Assembly: GCA_028283985.1 (NCBI GenBank)
Contig: JANQSQ010000355.1
Coordinates: 1 to 19,490, forward strand
DNA from: Rhodothermales bacterium
GTDB lineage: Bacteria; Bacteroidota; Rhodothermia; Rhodothermales; VXPQ01
DNA: 19,490 bases
Reading direction: 5' to 3'
Part shown: piece by piece, positions 13,771 through 19,490 of the stretch
How positions within the stretch are numbered: position 1 is the stretch's first letter
How the letters are laid out: each line of letters starts with the position of its first letter
Notes under the pieces: model-generated
What the model saw: only the letters and a program-made list of their open reading frames with translations
Database searches by the model: none
What the model was told of the DNA's origin: nothing
Made by a program: the position numbers and the translations under genes

Positions 13771-16014
13771 ATGTTGCGAGCTTCTTCCATCCTGAGCAAT
13801 ACCGACTTGCAGGTCGAACCGGAATTCGAAGCCGGGCTCGACGAATTGCTCGATGCGTGCCGCCAATCCCTGCGGTCGGTGGACGAGGATATGATCCGCC
13901 GCGCCTTCATGCTGGGCTACTGGGCGCATCGCAACGATCGGCGCGCCTCGGGGGAACGATTCATCACCCACCCGATCGAGGTAGCGGTGATCGTGGCCAG
14001 GGATATCGGGTTCGATGACATAAGTGTCGTCTCGGCGCTATTGCACGACACCGTGGAAGACACCGAGTTCTCTCTGGACCTCATACGAGAAGAATTCGGC
14101 GAAACGGTGTCGAACATCGTCGATGGATTGACCAAGATCCGGGGCGTTTCCTGGAACCGCGAACTGGGTCAGGCGGAAAATGTCCGCAAGCTCATGCTTT
14201 CCATGGCGACGGACATTCGCGTCATTCTCATCAAGTTTGCAGATCGTTTGCACAATCTGCGCACCATCGAGTCTCTTCCTAAACAAAAGCAGCTCAAGAT
14301 TGCGAGTGAGACCCTGGATCTCTTTGCGCCGCTTGCCCATCGTTTCGGGCTGCACGCCATCAAGGCCGAGTTGGAAGATATTTCCCTGAAAATCCTCCAC
14401 CCGGAAGAATACCGCGATATTGTGCAAAGCCTGCAGGCGTCCAAAGTCGAGCGGGACGGCTATGTGCGCCGTTTTATCGAACCGTTGCAGGAGCGCCTCG
14501 AGAGCGATGGCTTCGATTTCGAGATGGCCGGCCGGTCGAAGAATCTCTATTCGATCTGGCGGAAGATGAAGCGGACGGATAAGCCGATCGAAGAGATCTA
14601 CGACTTGCTGGCCATTCGTATTGTCTTGAAAAGCACCGGAAAAAAAGGAAAAGAAGATTGCTGGAGGGTGTATTCGATCATTACGGATTTATACAAACCG
14701 TTGCCTGAACGCTTCCGGGATTTTATTTCGGTACCCAAGTCCAACGGCTACCAGAGTCTGCACACGACGGTTCTTGGTCCCTCAGGGCGCCGGTTGGAAG
14801 TACAGATTCGCACGGAGGAAATGCATGCCATCGCCGAGCGCGGCGTGGCGGCGCACTGGAAGTACAAGGAGGCTGTGAGCGATAAGGATCGCGGGATGGA
14901 GCAATTTCTTGTATGGGTGCGGGATATTCTTGAAAATCCCAACCCCGAACATGCCACGGAGTTTGTCAAGGAGTTTCGACTCAATCTGTACGACGAAGAA
15001 ATATACATTTTCACCCCCAAGGGGGATTTGATGACGTTGCCCCGTAATGCGACCCCCGTCGATTTTGCCTTTCAGGTGCATACCGAAATAGGTATGCATT
15101 GCATCGGGGCGAAAGTGAACGGCAGGATGGTGCCGCTTTCGTACAAACTTCAGAGCGGCGATCAGGTGGAGATCATTACATCGAAGAAGCAAACGCCGAA
15201 TGCCGACTGGATGAAGTTTGTCGTTACGCACAAGGCGCGCAGCAGAATACGGCATTTGATCAATGAAAAGCGCCGCCGCAGCGAGGAGCTGGGCCGGGGA
15301 ATGCTCGAGAAAAAACTGGACAAGGCCGGGCTGGATGTGGAAGAGCAGAAGTTGCGCAGAGCAGCGAACCGGCTCAAGTTTCCGAGCACCCAGCAAATGT
15401 TCTATGAGATCGGGACGGGACTTTTCGATCCGAAGGATTTTGTGGAGTTCATCAGGAACGAGTTCCGCGGGCGAAAGGAAGAGGAAGAAGAGTTTGCCGA
15501 GCAGGAAGGTCTTCGGTTGCGGTACGAAAATTTTCTGGATTCGGCTCAGGTGGCGGCCCGTCCGGCTCTCGAAATCGACGGTGAATTACATACGGACATC
15601 GTCACGCGGTATGCGCCTTGCTGCAATCCGATTCCCGGCGACGATGTGTTCGGCTACATAAGTCGCAGCGACGGCATAAAGATTCATCGCATCAATTGCC
15701 GGAATGCTCCCAGTCTGCTCGTAAACCATCCTGACCGCATTGTATCGGTGGAATGGAGCAGGCAGAAAGACGTGCAGTTTCTATCCGGCTTGCGCGTGAT
15801 GGGAGAAGATCGCGTGGGGATGGTAAGCGATATCACGACCGTTATTTCCAAAAACCTGAAAACAAATATTCGTTCCATCACGGTGGATTCCGAGGATGGC
15901 GTTTTTGAGGGTACGATCGTGTGCTCGGTGACGGATCTGGTGCATCTTCGCCGCCTTATTGAGCGGCTAAAGCGCATCGACGGGATTCACGGAGTGTACC
16001 GGTTTGAGGAGTGA
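13771..16014 (+). CDS. Bifunctional (p)ppGpp synthetase/hydrolase, RelA/SpoT family
   Basis: The enzyme makes and degrades the stringent-response alarmone (p)ppGpp. From ATG 13771 the protein has 747 residues. The HD hydrolase domain (about 45-200) keeps His53, the His92-Asp93 pair in LLHDTVEDTE, and FADRLHNLR (156-164), so hydrolysis is expected to be active. The synthetase domain (about 250-370) has FRDFISVPKSNGYQSLHTT (315-333) and EVQIRTEEMHAIAERGVAAH (343-362). A TGS domain lies at about 408-470, followed by a helical region. A Cys-Cys zinc-finger-like block with YAPCCNPIPGDD lies at 614-625, and a C-terminal ACT domain at about 670-747. The frame is open to a TTG at 13717; the extra 18 residues are not family-like. 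Called rel or spoT in relatives; the split cannot be made from sequence alone. Confidence 0.95.
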   Translation: MLRASSILSNTDLQVEPEFEAGLDELLDACRQSLRSVDEDMIRRAFMLGYWAHRNDRRASGERFITHPIEVAVIVARDIGFDDISVVSALLHDTVEDTEFSLDLIREEFGETVSNIVDGLTKIRGVSWNRELGQAENVRKLMLSMATDIRVILIKFADRLHNLRTIESLPKQKQLKIASETLDLFAPLAHRFGLHAIKAELEDISLKILHPEEYRDIVQSLQASKVERDGYVRRFIEPLQERLESDGFDFEMAGRSKNLYSIWRKMKRTDKPIEEIYDLLAIRIVLKSTGKKGKEDCWRVYSIITDLYKPLPERFRDFISVPKSNGYQSLHTTVLGPSGRRLEVQIRTEEMHAIAERGVAAHWKYKEAVSDKDRGMEQFLVWVRDILENPNPEHATEFVKEFRLNLYDEEIYIFTPKGDLMTLPRNATPVDFAFQVHTEIGMHCIGAKVNGRMVPLSYKLQSGDQVEIITSKKQTPNADWMKFVVTHKARSRIRHLINEKRRRSEELGRGMLEKKLDKAGLDVEEQKLRRAANRLKFPSTQQMFYEIGTGLFDPKDFVEFIRNEFRGRKEEEEEFAEQEGLRLRYENFLDSAQVAARPALEIDGELHTDIVTRYAPCCNPIPGDDVFGYISRSDGIKIHRINCRNAPSLLVNHPDRIVSVEWSRQKDVQFLSGLRVMGEDRVGMVSDITTVISKNLKTNIRSITVDSEDGVFEGTIVCSVTDLVHLRRLIERLKRIDGIHGVYRFEE

Positions 16015-16032
16015 CGGGGCTTTTTTGCCTGC

Positions 16033-16058
16033 GAGGCTTGTATGTCGCCTCCTTTTTT
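16033..16058 (+). terminator. Probable intrinsic terminator after the RelA/SpoT gene
   Basis: GAGGC at 16033-16037 pairs with GCCTC at 16047-16051 across a nine-base loop, and after one C a run of six T follows at 16053-16058. It lies just after the RelA/SpoT stop codon. The stem is short (five G/C-rich pairs) with a large loop, so efficiency may be modest. Confidence 0.5.
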
Positions 16059-16128
16059 CCGTAAACTATTGCTCGTTTTTTGCCGATAAGTTCATTTATA
16101 CCACAGGCTTACAGGAGAGGCTATCACC

Positions 16129-16521
16129 ATGTCCGATGCATCCGGTACGCAGACCCGGAAAGACGTGGCTCGTCGGGTTGCAGAATCCATGGGCGAGCCG
16201 GTGTACAAGGCGGAACCCTGGGTTCGAGCGGTTATCCATGCCATCCGCGATATAATGATCGATGCCGATCCGGAGGTTCGCATCGAGTTGCGCGATTTTG
16301 GCGTGTTCGAGGTCAAGAAGACCAAAGCCAGACCGAAGGCCCGCAATCCGAGAACGAACCAGACGATCTTCGTACCCGGCCGGCGCAAGACGCATTTCAG
16401 ACCGGGCAAGCGGCTAAGAAAGGTTTTGCAAACACCCTTGTCCGAAGTGACCCAGCGAACTCCGGACGGACATATATCCGAGGCCCCCATGCAAACCCCT
16501 GATGCTGCCGAAGCATCGTAG
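16129..16521 (+). CDS. HU/IHF-family DNA-binding protein with C-terminal tail
   Basis: Histone-like HU/IHF proteins bend and compact DNA as dimers. The 130-residue protein has the family core at about residues 9-100: helical N-terminus (RKDVARRVAESMG), the turn region VRIELRDFGVFEVKK (50-64), the DNA-intercalating arm with ARNPRTNQTI (71-80, Pro74 after Arg-Asn) and RPGKRLRKVL at the end. Typical members have 90-100 residues; the extra 30 or so form a Thr/Pro/Glu-rich tail. The start has a clear AGGAGAGG at 16113-16120. A probable promoter-like AT-rich tract lies at 16060-16100, but boxes are not convincing. RuvX follows after 13 bases. Confidence 0.9.
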   Translation: MSDASGTQTRKDVARRVAESMGEPVYKAEPWVRAVIHAIRDIMIDADPEVRIELRDFGVFEVKKTKARPKARNPRTNQTIFVPGRRKTHFRPGKRLRKVLQTPLSEVTQRTPDGHISEAPMQTPDAAEAS

Positions 16522-16534
16522 GTTATCAGATTGT

Positions 16535-16969
16535 ATGGACGCATTGCCTCGCATCATCGGTATCGACTACGGCGCGCAGCGAATCGGCCTGGCCATGTCC
16601 GATCCGTTTCGGTTGTATGCGCAATCCCTTGGGGCGTACTCCAGTGACGAGGCGATACGGCAGCTTGCGTCCCTGAATACCGATCCCGGATTCGATACGA
16701 TCGTAGTGGGGTGGCCTTTGACCTTGTCGGGTGAGGAGGGAGCCGCTACGGATGTTGTGCAGTCCTTCATTCGCCTGCTTTCCAGGCGTTTTCCCGGAAA
16801 GAAAGTCGTTATGCAGGATGAACGGTATTCCTCGGTTCGGGCAAGAAATCTGCTGGTCCGGTCGGGCGTTCGGAAAAAAGCCCGCCAGCGTAAGGAAAGA
16901 GTAGACGCCGCCGCTGCCGCAGTCATTCTTCAGGATTATATTGACGAGACGCAGGAGCGAACATTATGA
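16535..16969 (+). CDS. ruvX: RuvX/YqgF-type putative pre-16S rRNA nuclease
   Basis: RuvX/YqgF is an RNase H-fold protein implicated in pre-16S rRNA 5' end maturation and earlier annotated as a Holliday junction resolvase. From ATG 16535 the 144-residue protein shows IGIDYGAQRIGLAMSD (8-23, Asp11), IVVGWPLTLSGEEG (56-69), DERYSS (95-100) and VDAAAAAVILQDYID (123-137, Asp124), the usual motif order. The frame is open to an earlier start at 16502 inside the HU gene, but only ATG 16535 gives the family's N-terminus. Its stop codon overlaps the deformylase start (ATGA at 16966-16969), so translational coupling is likely. Confidence 0.93.
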   Translation: MDALPRIIGIDYGAQRIGLAMSDPFRLYAQSLGAYSSDEAIRQLASLNTDPGFDTIVVGWPLTLSGEEGAATDVVQSFIRLLSRRFPGKKVVMQDERYSSVRARNLLVRSGVRKKARQRKERVDAAAAAVILQDYIDETQERTL

Positions 16970-17529
16970 TCCTTCCTATTCGTTTATATGGCGATCCCGT
17001 GCTCAGGAACGGCGCTGAAGATGTCGCCGGGGACAGTGAAAGCGTCCAGCAACTTATCGACGATATGATCGAGACCATGCGGGGTGCATCGGGCATCGGT
17101 CTGGCTGCTCCTCAGGTGGGCCGCACGGAGCGCATCTTCGTGGCCGATCTGGCAGCGGAAATACAGTTTGAGCCTGTGCCGGAGGAGGCGTCACAGCCGA
17201 TGGCGTTCATCAATCCCGAGATTATCTGGGAGAGTGAAGAAGAAGGCGAATTCGAGGAGGGGTGCCTGTCCATTCCGGATATAACCGAGGCGGTCAAGCG
17301 CTCTGAGCGAATCCGGCTCACGTATCTGGATCGCCATTTCCAGCCGCAGGAACTGGAGGTGGGGGAGTTGCCGGCGCGTGTGATCCAGCATGAGGTGGAT
17401 CATCTCGAGGGCATCTTCTTTGTCGATCGCATAAGCGCATTTCGCAGGCGTCTTCTGCGGCGCAAGCTCCGGGACGTCGCCAGCGGCAAGGCCGAGGCCG
17501 ATTATCCTTTATATGCGGGGACCAAATGA
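16966..17529 (+). CDS. def: Peptide deformylase
   Basis: The enzyme removes the formyl group from N-formylmethionine of new proteins, the step before Map. All three motifs are present: GIGLAAPQ (43-50), EEGCLSIP (97-104, metal ligand Cys100) and QHEVDHLEG (141-149, metal ligands His142 and His146, catalytic Glu143). The 187 residues fit the family. The C-terminal helix is arginine-rich (FRRRLLRRKLRD), which suggests ribosome binding near the exit tunnel as in E. coli. An insertion with acidic residues (about 87-98) precedes the Cys motif. The start overlaps ruvX by four bases. Confidence 0.96.
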   Translation: MILPIRLYGDPVLRNGAEDVAGDSESVQQLIDDMIETMRGASGIGLAAPQVGRTERIFVADLAAEIQFEPVPEEASQPMAFINPEIIWESEEEGEFEEGCLSIPDITEAVKRSERIRLTYLDRHFQPQELEVGELPARVIQHEVDHLEGIFFVDRISAFRRRLLRRKLRDVASGKAEADYPLYAGTK

Positions 17530-17552
17530 GCGAAGGATGAGGATATGGGGAA

Positions 17553-17560
17553 TATGTTTG
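17553..17560 (+). promoter_or_regulatory. Possible Bacteroidota-type -7 promoter box
   Basis: TATGTTTG fits the Bacteroidota -7 consensus TAnnTTTG exactly. No TTG -33 element is evident at the expected distance upstream, so the match is incomplete. It lies just after def and 147 bases before the next gene, where a promoter would be expected. Confidence 0.22.
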
Positions 17561-17577
17561 CCGGACGTTGCTTTTTC

Positions 17578-17615
17578 AGGATCTTTGCAATCCTCTTGCA
17601 GTATTCTTCTACTGC
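17578..17615 (+). repeat. Two consecutive small inverted repeats after def
   Basis: AGGAT at 17578-17582 pairs with ATCCT at 17590-17594 (seven-base loop), and GCAGTA at 17598-17603 pairs with TACTGC at 17610-17615 (six-base loop). Neither is followed by a T-run. They could end the HU-ruvX-def transcript through Rho or shape the leader of the next gene. The remaining part of this 177-base gap shows nothing else I can name. Confidence 0.35.
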
Positions 17616-17706
17616 GTAGTGTGGCAGGGCGTATCGTCGGAGCGCCTGTAGTTTGCCCCTGAGACCGTCCCTTCGCCTTCCCTTGCCCCTGCGAAATCCG
17701 AAATAG

Positions 17707-18084
17707 ATGCTTTCGAAGCGCGCGCATATCGAACGCTCAGGGGTTTTCCTGCTTGCCGTGCTGTTCTGCGGGATGGTGGCGGCCCCATTCGGGCACGACG
17801 TGTCGCATATTCGCTCGCTGGAGCATGCGCAGGACCCTGCCGAGGAGGCGGGCAGCGAATTGCCGTGCCCGCACGGCGCATCGGAAGATTTTCTTTCGGA
17901 AGAACAAGCGCCTTCGGATCATTTGGAGTGCGATCTGTGCGCGCTTCGTTCGCTGGCCGCCTCGGTTATCGAGCAAATCCAGGCCCCGGCGCTTCCTGTG
18001 CATGTGACCGGGCAGACGCTCCGGTCCGTTCGCTTCGCCCGCAGCCTTTCCCACCGCTCGATACGCGCGCCTCCGGCGGCGTAG
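17707..18084 (+). CDS. Small exported His/Cys protein, DUF2946-like
   Basis: The 125-residue product has an N-terminal hydrophobic segment (about 12-27) after a basic start (MLSKRAHIER), consistent with a signal peptide or anchor. Possible metal ligands are His30, His34, His40, Cys54, His56, His72, Cys75 and Cys78, the last three as HLECDLC. The C-terminus has RAPP (120-123). A CxxC in the middle and a Pro-Pro end preceded by Arg are what I recall of the DUF2946 family, found near TonB-dependent metal receptors. The downstream lipoprotein and receptor strengthen a metal role. The start is a guess, since no Shine-Dalgarno is present. Function is unknown. Confidence 0.6.
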   Translation: MLSKRAHIERSGVFLLAVLFCGMVAAPFGHDVSHIRSLEHAQDPAEEAGSELPCPHGASEDFLSEEQAPSDHLECDLCALRSLAASVIEQIQAPALPVHVTGQTLRSVRFARSLSHRSIRAPPAA

Positions 18085-18155
18085 TAAGGGTACGCCGATC
18101 CAATCCGCGTCGATCTGCGCCTTGCGTTCGCGCATGCAAGCTGTCCTGTCTCCAT

Positions 18156-18169
18156 CGCTGAAATCAGCG
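18156..18169. promoter_or_regulatory. Interrupted palindrome, possible operator
   Basis: CGCTGA-AA-TCAGCG is a perfect 6+2+6 inverted repeat. The half-site CGCTG/CAGCG recurs at 18327-18331 and 18349-18353. It could bind a dimeric regulator or form a tight hairpin. It does not look like a classical AT-rich Fur or Zur box. Confidence 0.3.
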
Positions 18170-18245
18170 GTAAACACGACGGCTTCGCAGGCGCCAAGCG
18201 CTCTTTAAGAGGCAGCACGGGAGAGGCGGGAAGGAGCGCGCCTGC

Positions 18246-18276
18246 CGGCGGCCTTTCTCATTGCGCGGAGCCGCCG
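18246..18276 (+). repeat. GC-rich hairpin in the spacer before the lipoprotein gene
   Basis: CGGCGGC at 18246-18252 pairs with GCCGCCG at 18270-18276 around a 17-base loop. No T-run follows. In a GC-rich tract such pairings can arise by chance. Confidence 0.3.
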
Positions 18277-18373
18277 CGCTGCGTCGCCATTTCTTGTCTG
18301 CGCATCCCCCCCTCTCCCCGTTAAGACGCTGGTTCGCGCGGATGTAATCAGCGTATCCTTGACCCGATTCCCC

Positions 18374-18391
18374 GCGCCGTTTCGGCGGCGC
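18374..18391 (+). repeat. GC-rich hairpin upstream of the lipoprotein gene
   Basis: GCGCCG at 18374-18379 pairs with CGGCGC at 18386-18391 around TTTCGG. It ends 42 bases before the lipoprotein start, so it would lie in the mRNA leader or end an upstream transcript. No T-run follows. Confidence 0.35.
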
Positions 18392-18433
18392 ATTTAGCAA
18401 AACACACCCCAAAACCCAAAACAGAGGAAAACC

Positions 18434-18898
18434 ATGTTTTCAACCCGATTGCGCGGCATAGCCGTGATTGTATTCATATTCGTTTTTGCGGGCGGGCTGG
18501 CCGCCTGCGACAATCCCGCCGAGGACGACCATGATCATGACGAGCACGCCGAAGTAGAAGGCCTTTTGCTTTTTATTGGCGGCGAAGAAGTCGTTCATGT
18601 CCATGAGGGCGAGGTCGAGGGGTCGCTGACCGTCCCGGTAGACGACGAAACCGACGAGATCACCGTGGAGTTTGAGGGCCACGACGGCGAGGAAGTGCAC
18701 GCCGACGAACTGGACGATGAATTTTCCCTTGGCGTCGTGGTGCAGGGAGCCGCCCTCGTTGATGTCCATGAGGAAGGTCGGTGGAGCTTTGCGCTGCATG
18801 GAGGAGACGAGGCGGGGGACACCGCGATACGGGTGATGCTTTTGCACGAAGGGCATTCGGATTTCACGACCCCCGATATTCCCGTTACGGTAGAATAG
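18434..18898 (+). CDS. Histidine- and acid-rich lipoprotein, probable metal-binding
   Basis: The 154-residue product starts with a basic-hydrophobic signal peptide and a lipobox LAAC with the lipidated Cys25, so it is anchored in an envelope membrane. Directly after the Cys is a metal-ligand-like cluster DDHDHDEHAE (31-40: His33, His35, His38), and further histidines occur throughout (55, 57, 83, 89, 112, 122, 138, 141). Eleven histidines and many Asp/Glu give a strongly acidic protein. The rest looks beta-rich (VEGSLTVPVDDET, then GRWSFALHGG and AIRVMLLHEGH), perhaps two similar small beta domains. A good AGAGGAAAA precedes the ATG. The TonB receptor begins 9 bases after the stop, so the two are surely co-transcribed. 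It may capture or chaperone zinc or a similar cation; no experimentally characterised homologue is recognised. Confidence 0.8.
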   Translation: MFSTRLRGIAVIVFIFVFAGGLAACDNPAEDDHDHDEHAEVEGLLLFIGGEEVVHVHEGEVEGSLTVPVDDETDEITVEFEGHDGEEVHADELDDEFSLGVVVQGAALVDVHEEGRWSFALHGGDEAGDTAIRVMLLHEGHSDFTTPDIPVTVE

Positions 18899-18907
18899 CC
18901 CGGAGCC

Positions 18908-19490
18908 ATGCGTTGTTGCAATGTTTCGTTTCTTTGCCGGGCCGGGCTTGCAGCGTGTTGCGCGATGGCGGTCGCCGGGACGCTGCAAGCCCAGCATACG
19001 GCGGTGATCTCGGGCTCCGTAGAGGATGCGGAAACCGGAGAACCCGTGCGCCATGCCCAGGTGCTGGCGGAAGACGCCAACCGCAGTTCCAGAACGGATC
19101 GGCAAGGCCGTTTCGAGATGCGGTTTCTGGAGCCGGGGGTCTACACGCTTACCGTCTGGCGCATAGGCTATGAGTCGCTGACGAGCCAGGTCGCGGTGGA
19201 CGGCGCCTCGGATACGTCTCGCGTCGTGCTGCGCATGTCGGCTTCTCCGATTGAATTGGGGGAAGTCTTCGTGGACGGGCAACGCGAGTCCGTCGCGCTC
19301 CGCGAGGCCGATATGGATATGGAGGGCAAGCGGCTTCGGCAGCATCTCGGAACGACGATCGCCGAAACGCTCGACAACGAACCCGGCATTTCCATGCGAT
19401 CCATGGGGCCCGCTCCCGCCCGCCCGGTGTTGCGCGGTTTGGGCGGCGAGCGGCTACTGGTCCTGGAGGATGGCGGGCGCACCGGAGACC
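18908..19490 (+). CDS. TonB-dependent outer-membrane receptor, ZnuD-like, 5' part (cut by window end)
   Basis: The frame is open from ATG 18908 to the last base (194 codons) with no stop, so the rest of the gene lies outside. A GGAG lies just before the ATG. A cysteine-rich signal peptide is followed by a predicted cleavage near Ala28 (LQA-QH). Residues about 33-112 form a carboxypeptidase-regulatory-like beta domain (ISGSVEDAETGEPVRHAQV, then TDRQGRFEMRFLEPGVYTLT), the usual N-terminal extension of Bacteroidota receptors. The plug begins at about residue 145 with LGTTIAETLDNEPGISMRS and the conserved RPVLRGLGGERLLVLEDGGR. This resembles plugs of ZnuD-type zinc receptors. The beta-barrel is missing. 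Zinc as substrate is inferred from the plug and the His-rich neighbours; another metal or chelate is possible. Confidence 0.85.
   Translation, partial: MRCCNVSFLCRAGLAACCAMAVAGTLQAQHTAVISGSVEDAETGEPVRHAQVLAEDANRSSRTDRQGRFEMRFLEPGVYTLTVWRIGYESLTSQVAVDGASDTSRVVLRMSASPIELGEVFVDGQRESVALREADMDMEGKRLRQHLGTTIAETLDNEPGISMRSMGPAPARPVLRGLGGERLLVLEDGGRTGD

Larger units (their letters stand above)
18085..18433. other. 349-base intergenic region with several inverted repeats
   Basis: No open frame here resembles a gene, on either strand. The stretch contains a perfect interrupted palindrome at 18156-18169, GC hairpins at 18246-18276 and 18374-18391, and a longer-spaced inverted repeat ACGCTG (18326-18331) with CAGCGT (18349-18354). 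It precedes the lipoprotein and receptor pair and is the likely place for a promoter and a metal-responsive operator. No known riboswitch core was recognised. Confidence 0.5.

Noticed and set aside
16069..16101. Sigma-70-like promoter TTGCTC and TTATAC before the HU gene
   Set aside because: The spacing between the boxes is 21 bases, too long for a standard promoter, and a Bacteroidota -7 box is not present; no reliable call is possible.
17737..18177. 146-codon - strand frame opposite the DUF2946-like gene
   Set aside because: It is arginine-rich with no motif, whereas the + strand frame has an export segment and HLECDLC. The + strand also agrees with all neighbours.
18085..18433. Cobalamin or other known riboswitch in the spacer before the lipoprotein
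   Set aside because: I looked for the conserved cobalamin-type core segments on both strands and did not find them; the hairpins present are simple GC-rich inverted repeats.
18440..19345. 301-codon open frame on the - strand opposite the lipoprotein and receptor
   Set aside because: The + strand frames have a signal peptide, lipobox and TonB plug motifs with good ribosome-binding sites; the antisense frame has none of these.
1..19490. Mobile element, phage, toxin-antitoxin, CRISPR or defence genes
   Set aside because: No transposase, integrase, regularly spaced repeats or tRNA attachment site was seen; the gene order is that of a conserved chromosomal core with an attached envelope locus.

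Overview
The window is a bacterial chromosome segment with every recognisable gene on the + strand. By eye the base composition is moderately GC-rich. It opens inside the S10 ribosomal protein cluster, runs through the complete spc and alpha clusters, and then enters housekeeping and cell-envelope genes. Three observations point to the Bacteroidota lineage, most likely a Rhodothermia-type member: many start codons lack a Shine-Dalgarno and sit in an AT-rich TTATG/TATATG context, S14, S4 and L36 are all zinc-free types, and a CarboxypepD-reg/TonB receptor follows a lipoprotein. This placement is an inference and no taxonomic marker search was possible.

Positions 1-11809 hold rpsC (3' part), rplP, rpmC, rpsQ, rplN, rplX, rplE, rpsN, rpsH, rplF, rplR, rpsE, rpmD, rplO, secY, map, rpmJ, rpsM, rpsK, rpsD, rpoA and rplQ in the classical order. 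infA, which commonly lies between map and rpmJ, is absent there. The genes make ribosomal subunits, the Sec translocon channel, methionine aminopeptidase and RNA polymerase alpha. L17 carries a long low-complexity tail with 8-residue repeats.

Positions 11881-13623 encode a DUF3311-like two-helix membrane protein and a sodium:solute symporter, a pair seen together elsewhere. A bifunctional RelA/SpoT-type (p)ppGpp enzyme follows at 13771-16014 and ends in a probable terminator. Then come an HU/IHF-family DNA-binding protein, RuvX/YqgF and peptide deformylase, closely spaced and probably co-transcribed (16129-17529). Deformylase and the upstream Map together form the N-terminal methionine processing pathway.

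Positions 17707-19490 look like a metal-handling locus. It has a small exported His/Cys protein resembling DUF2946, a 349-base gap rich in inverted repeats, a His- and acid-rich lipoprotein, and 9 bases later the start of a TonB-dependent receptor whose plug resembles the ZnuD zinc-receptor group. The receptor is cut by the window end. This is the most accessory-like part of the window, although its parts resemble known families. I saw no tRNA, rRNA, CRISPR array, insertion sequence or phage gene.
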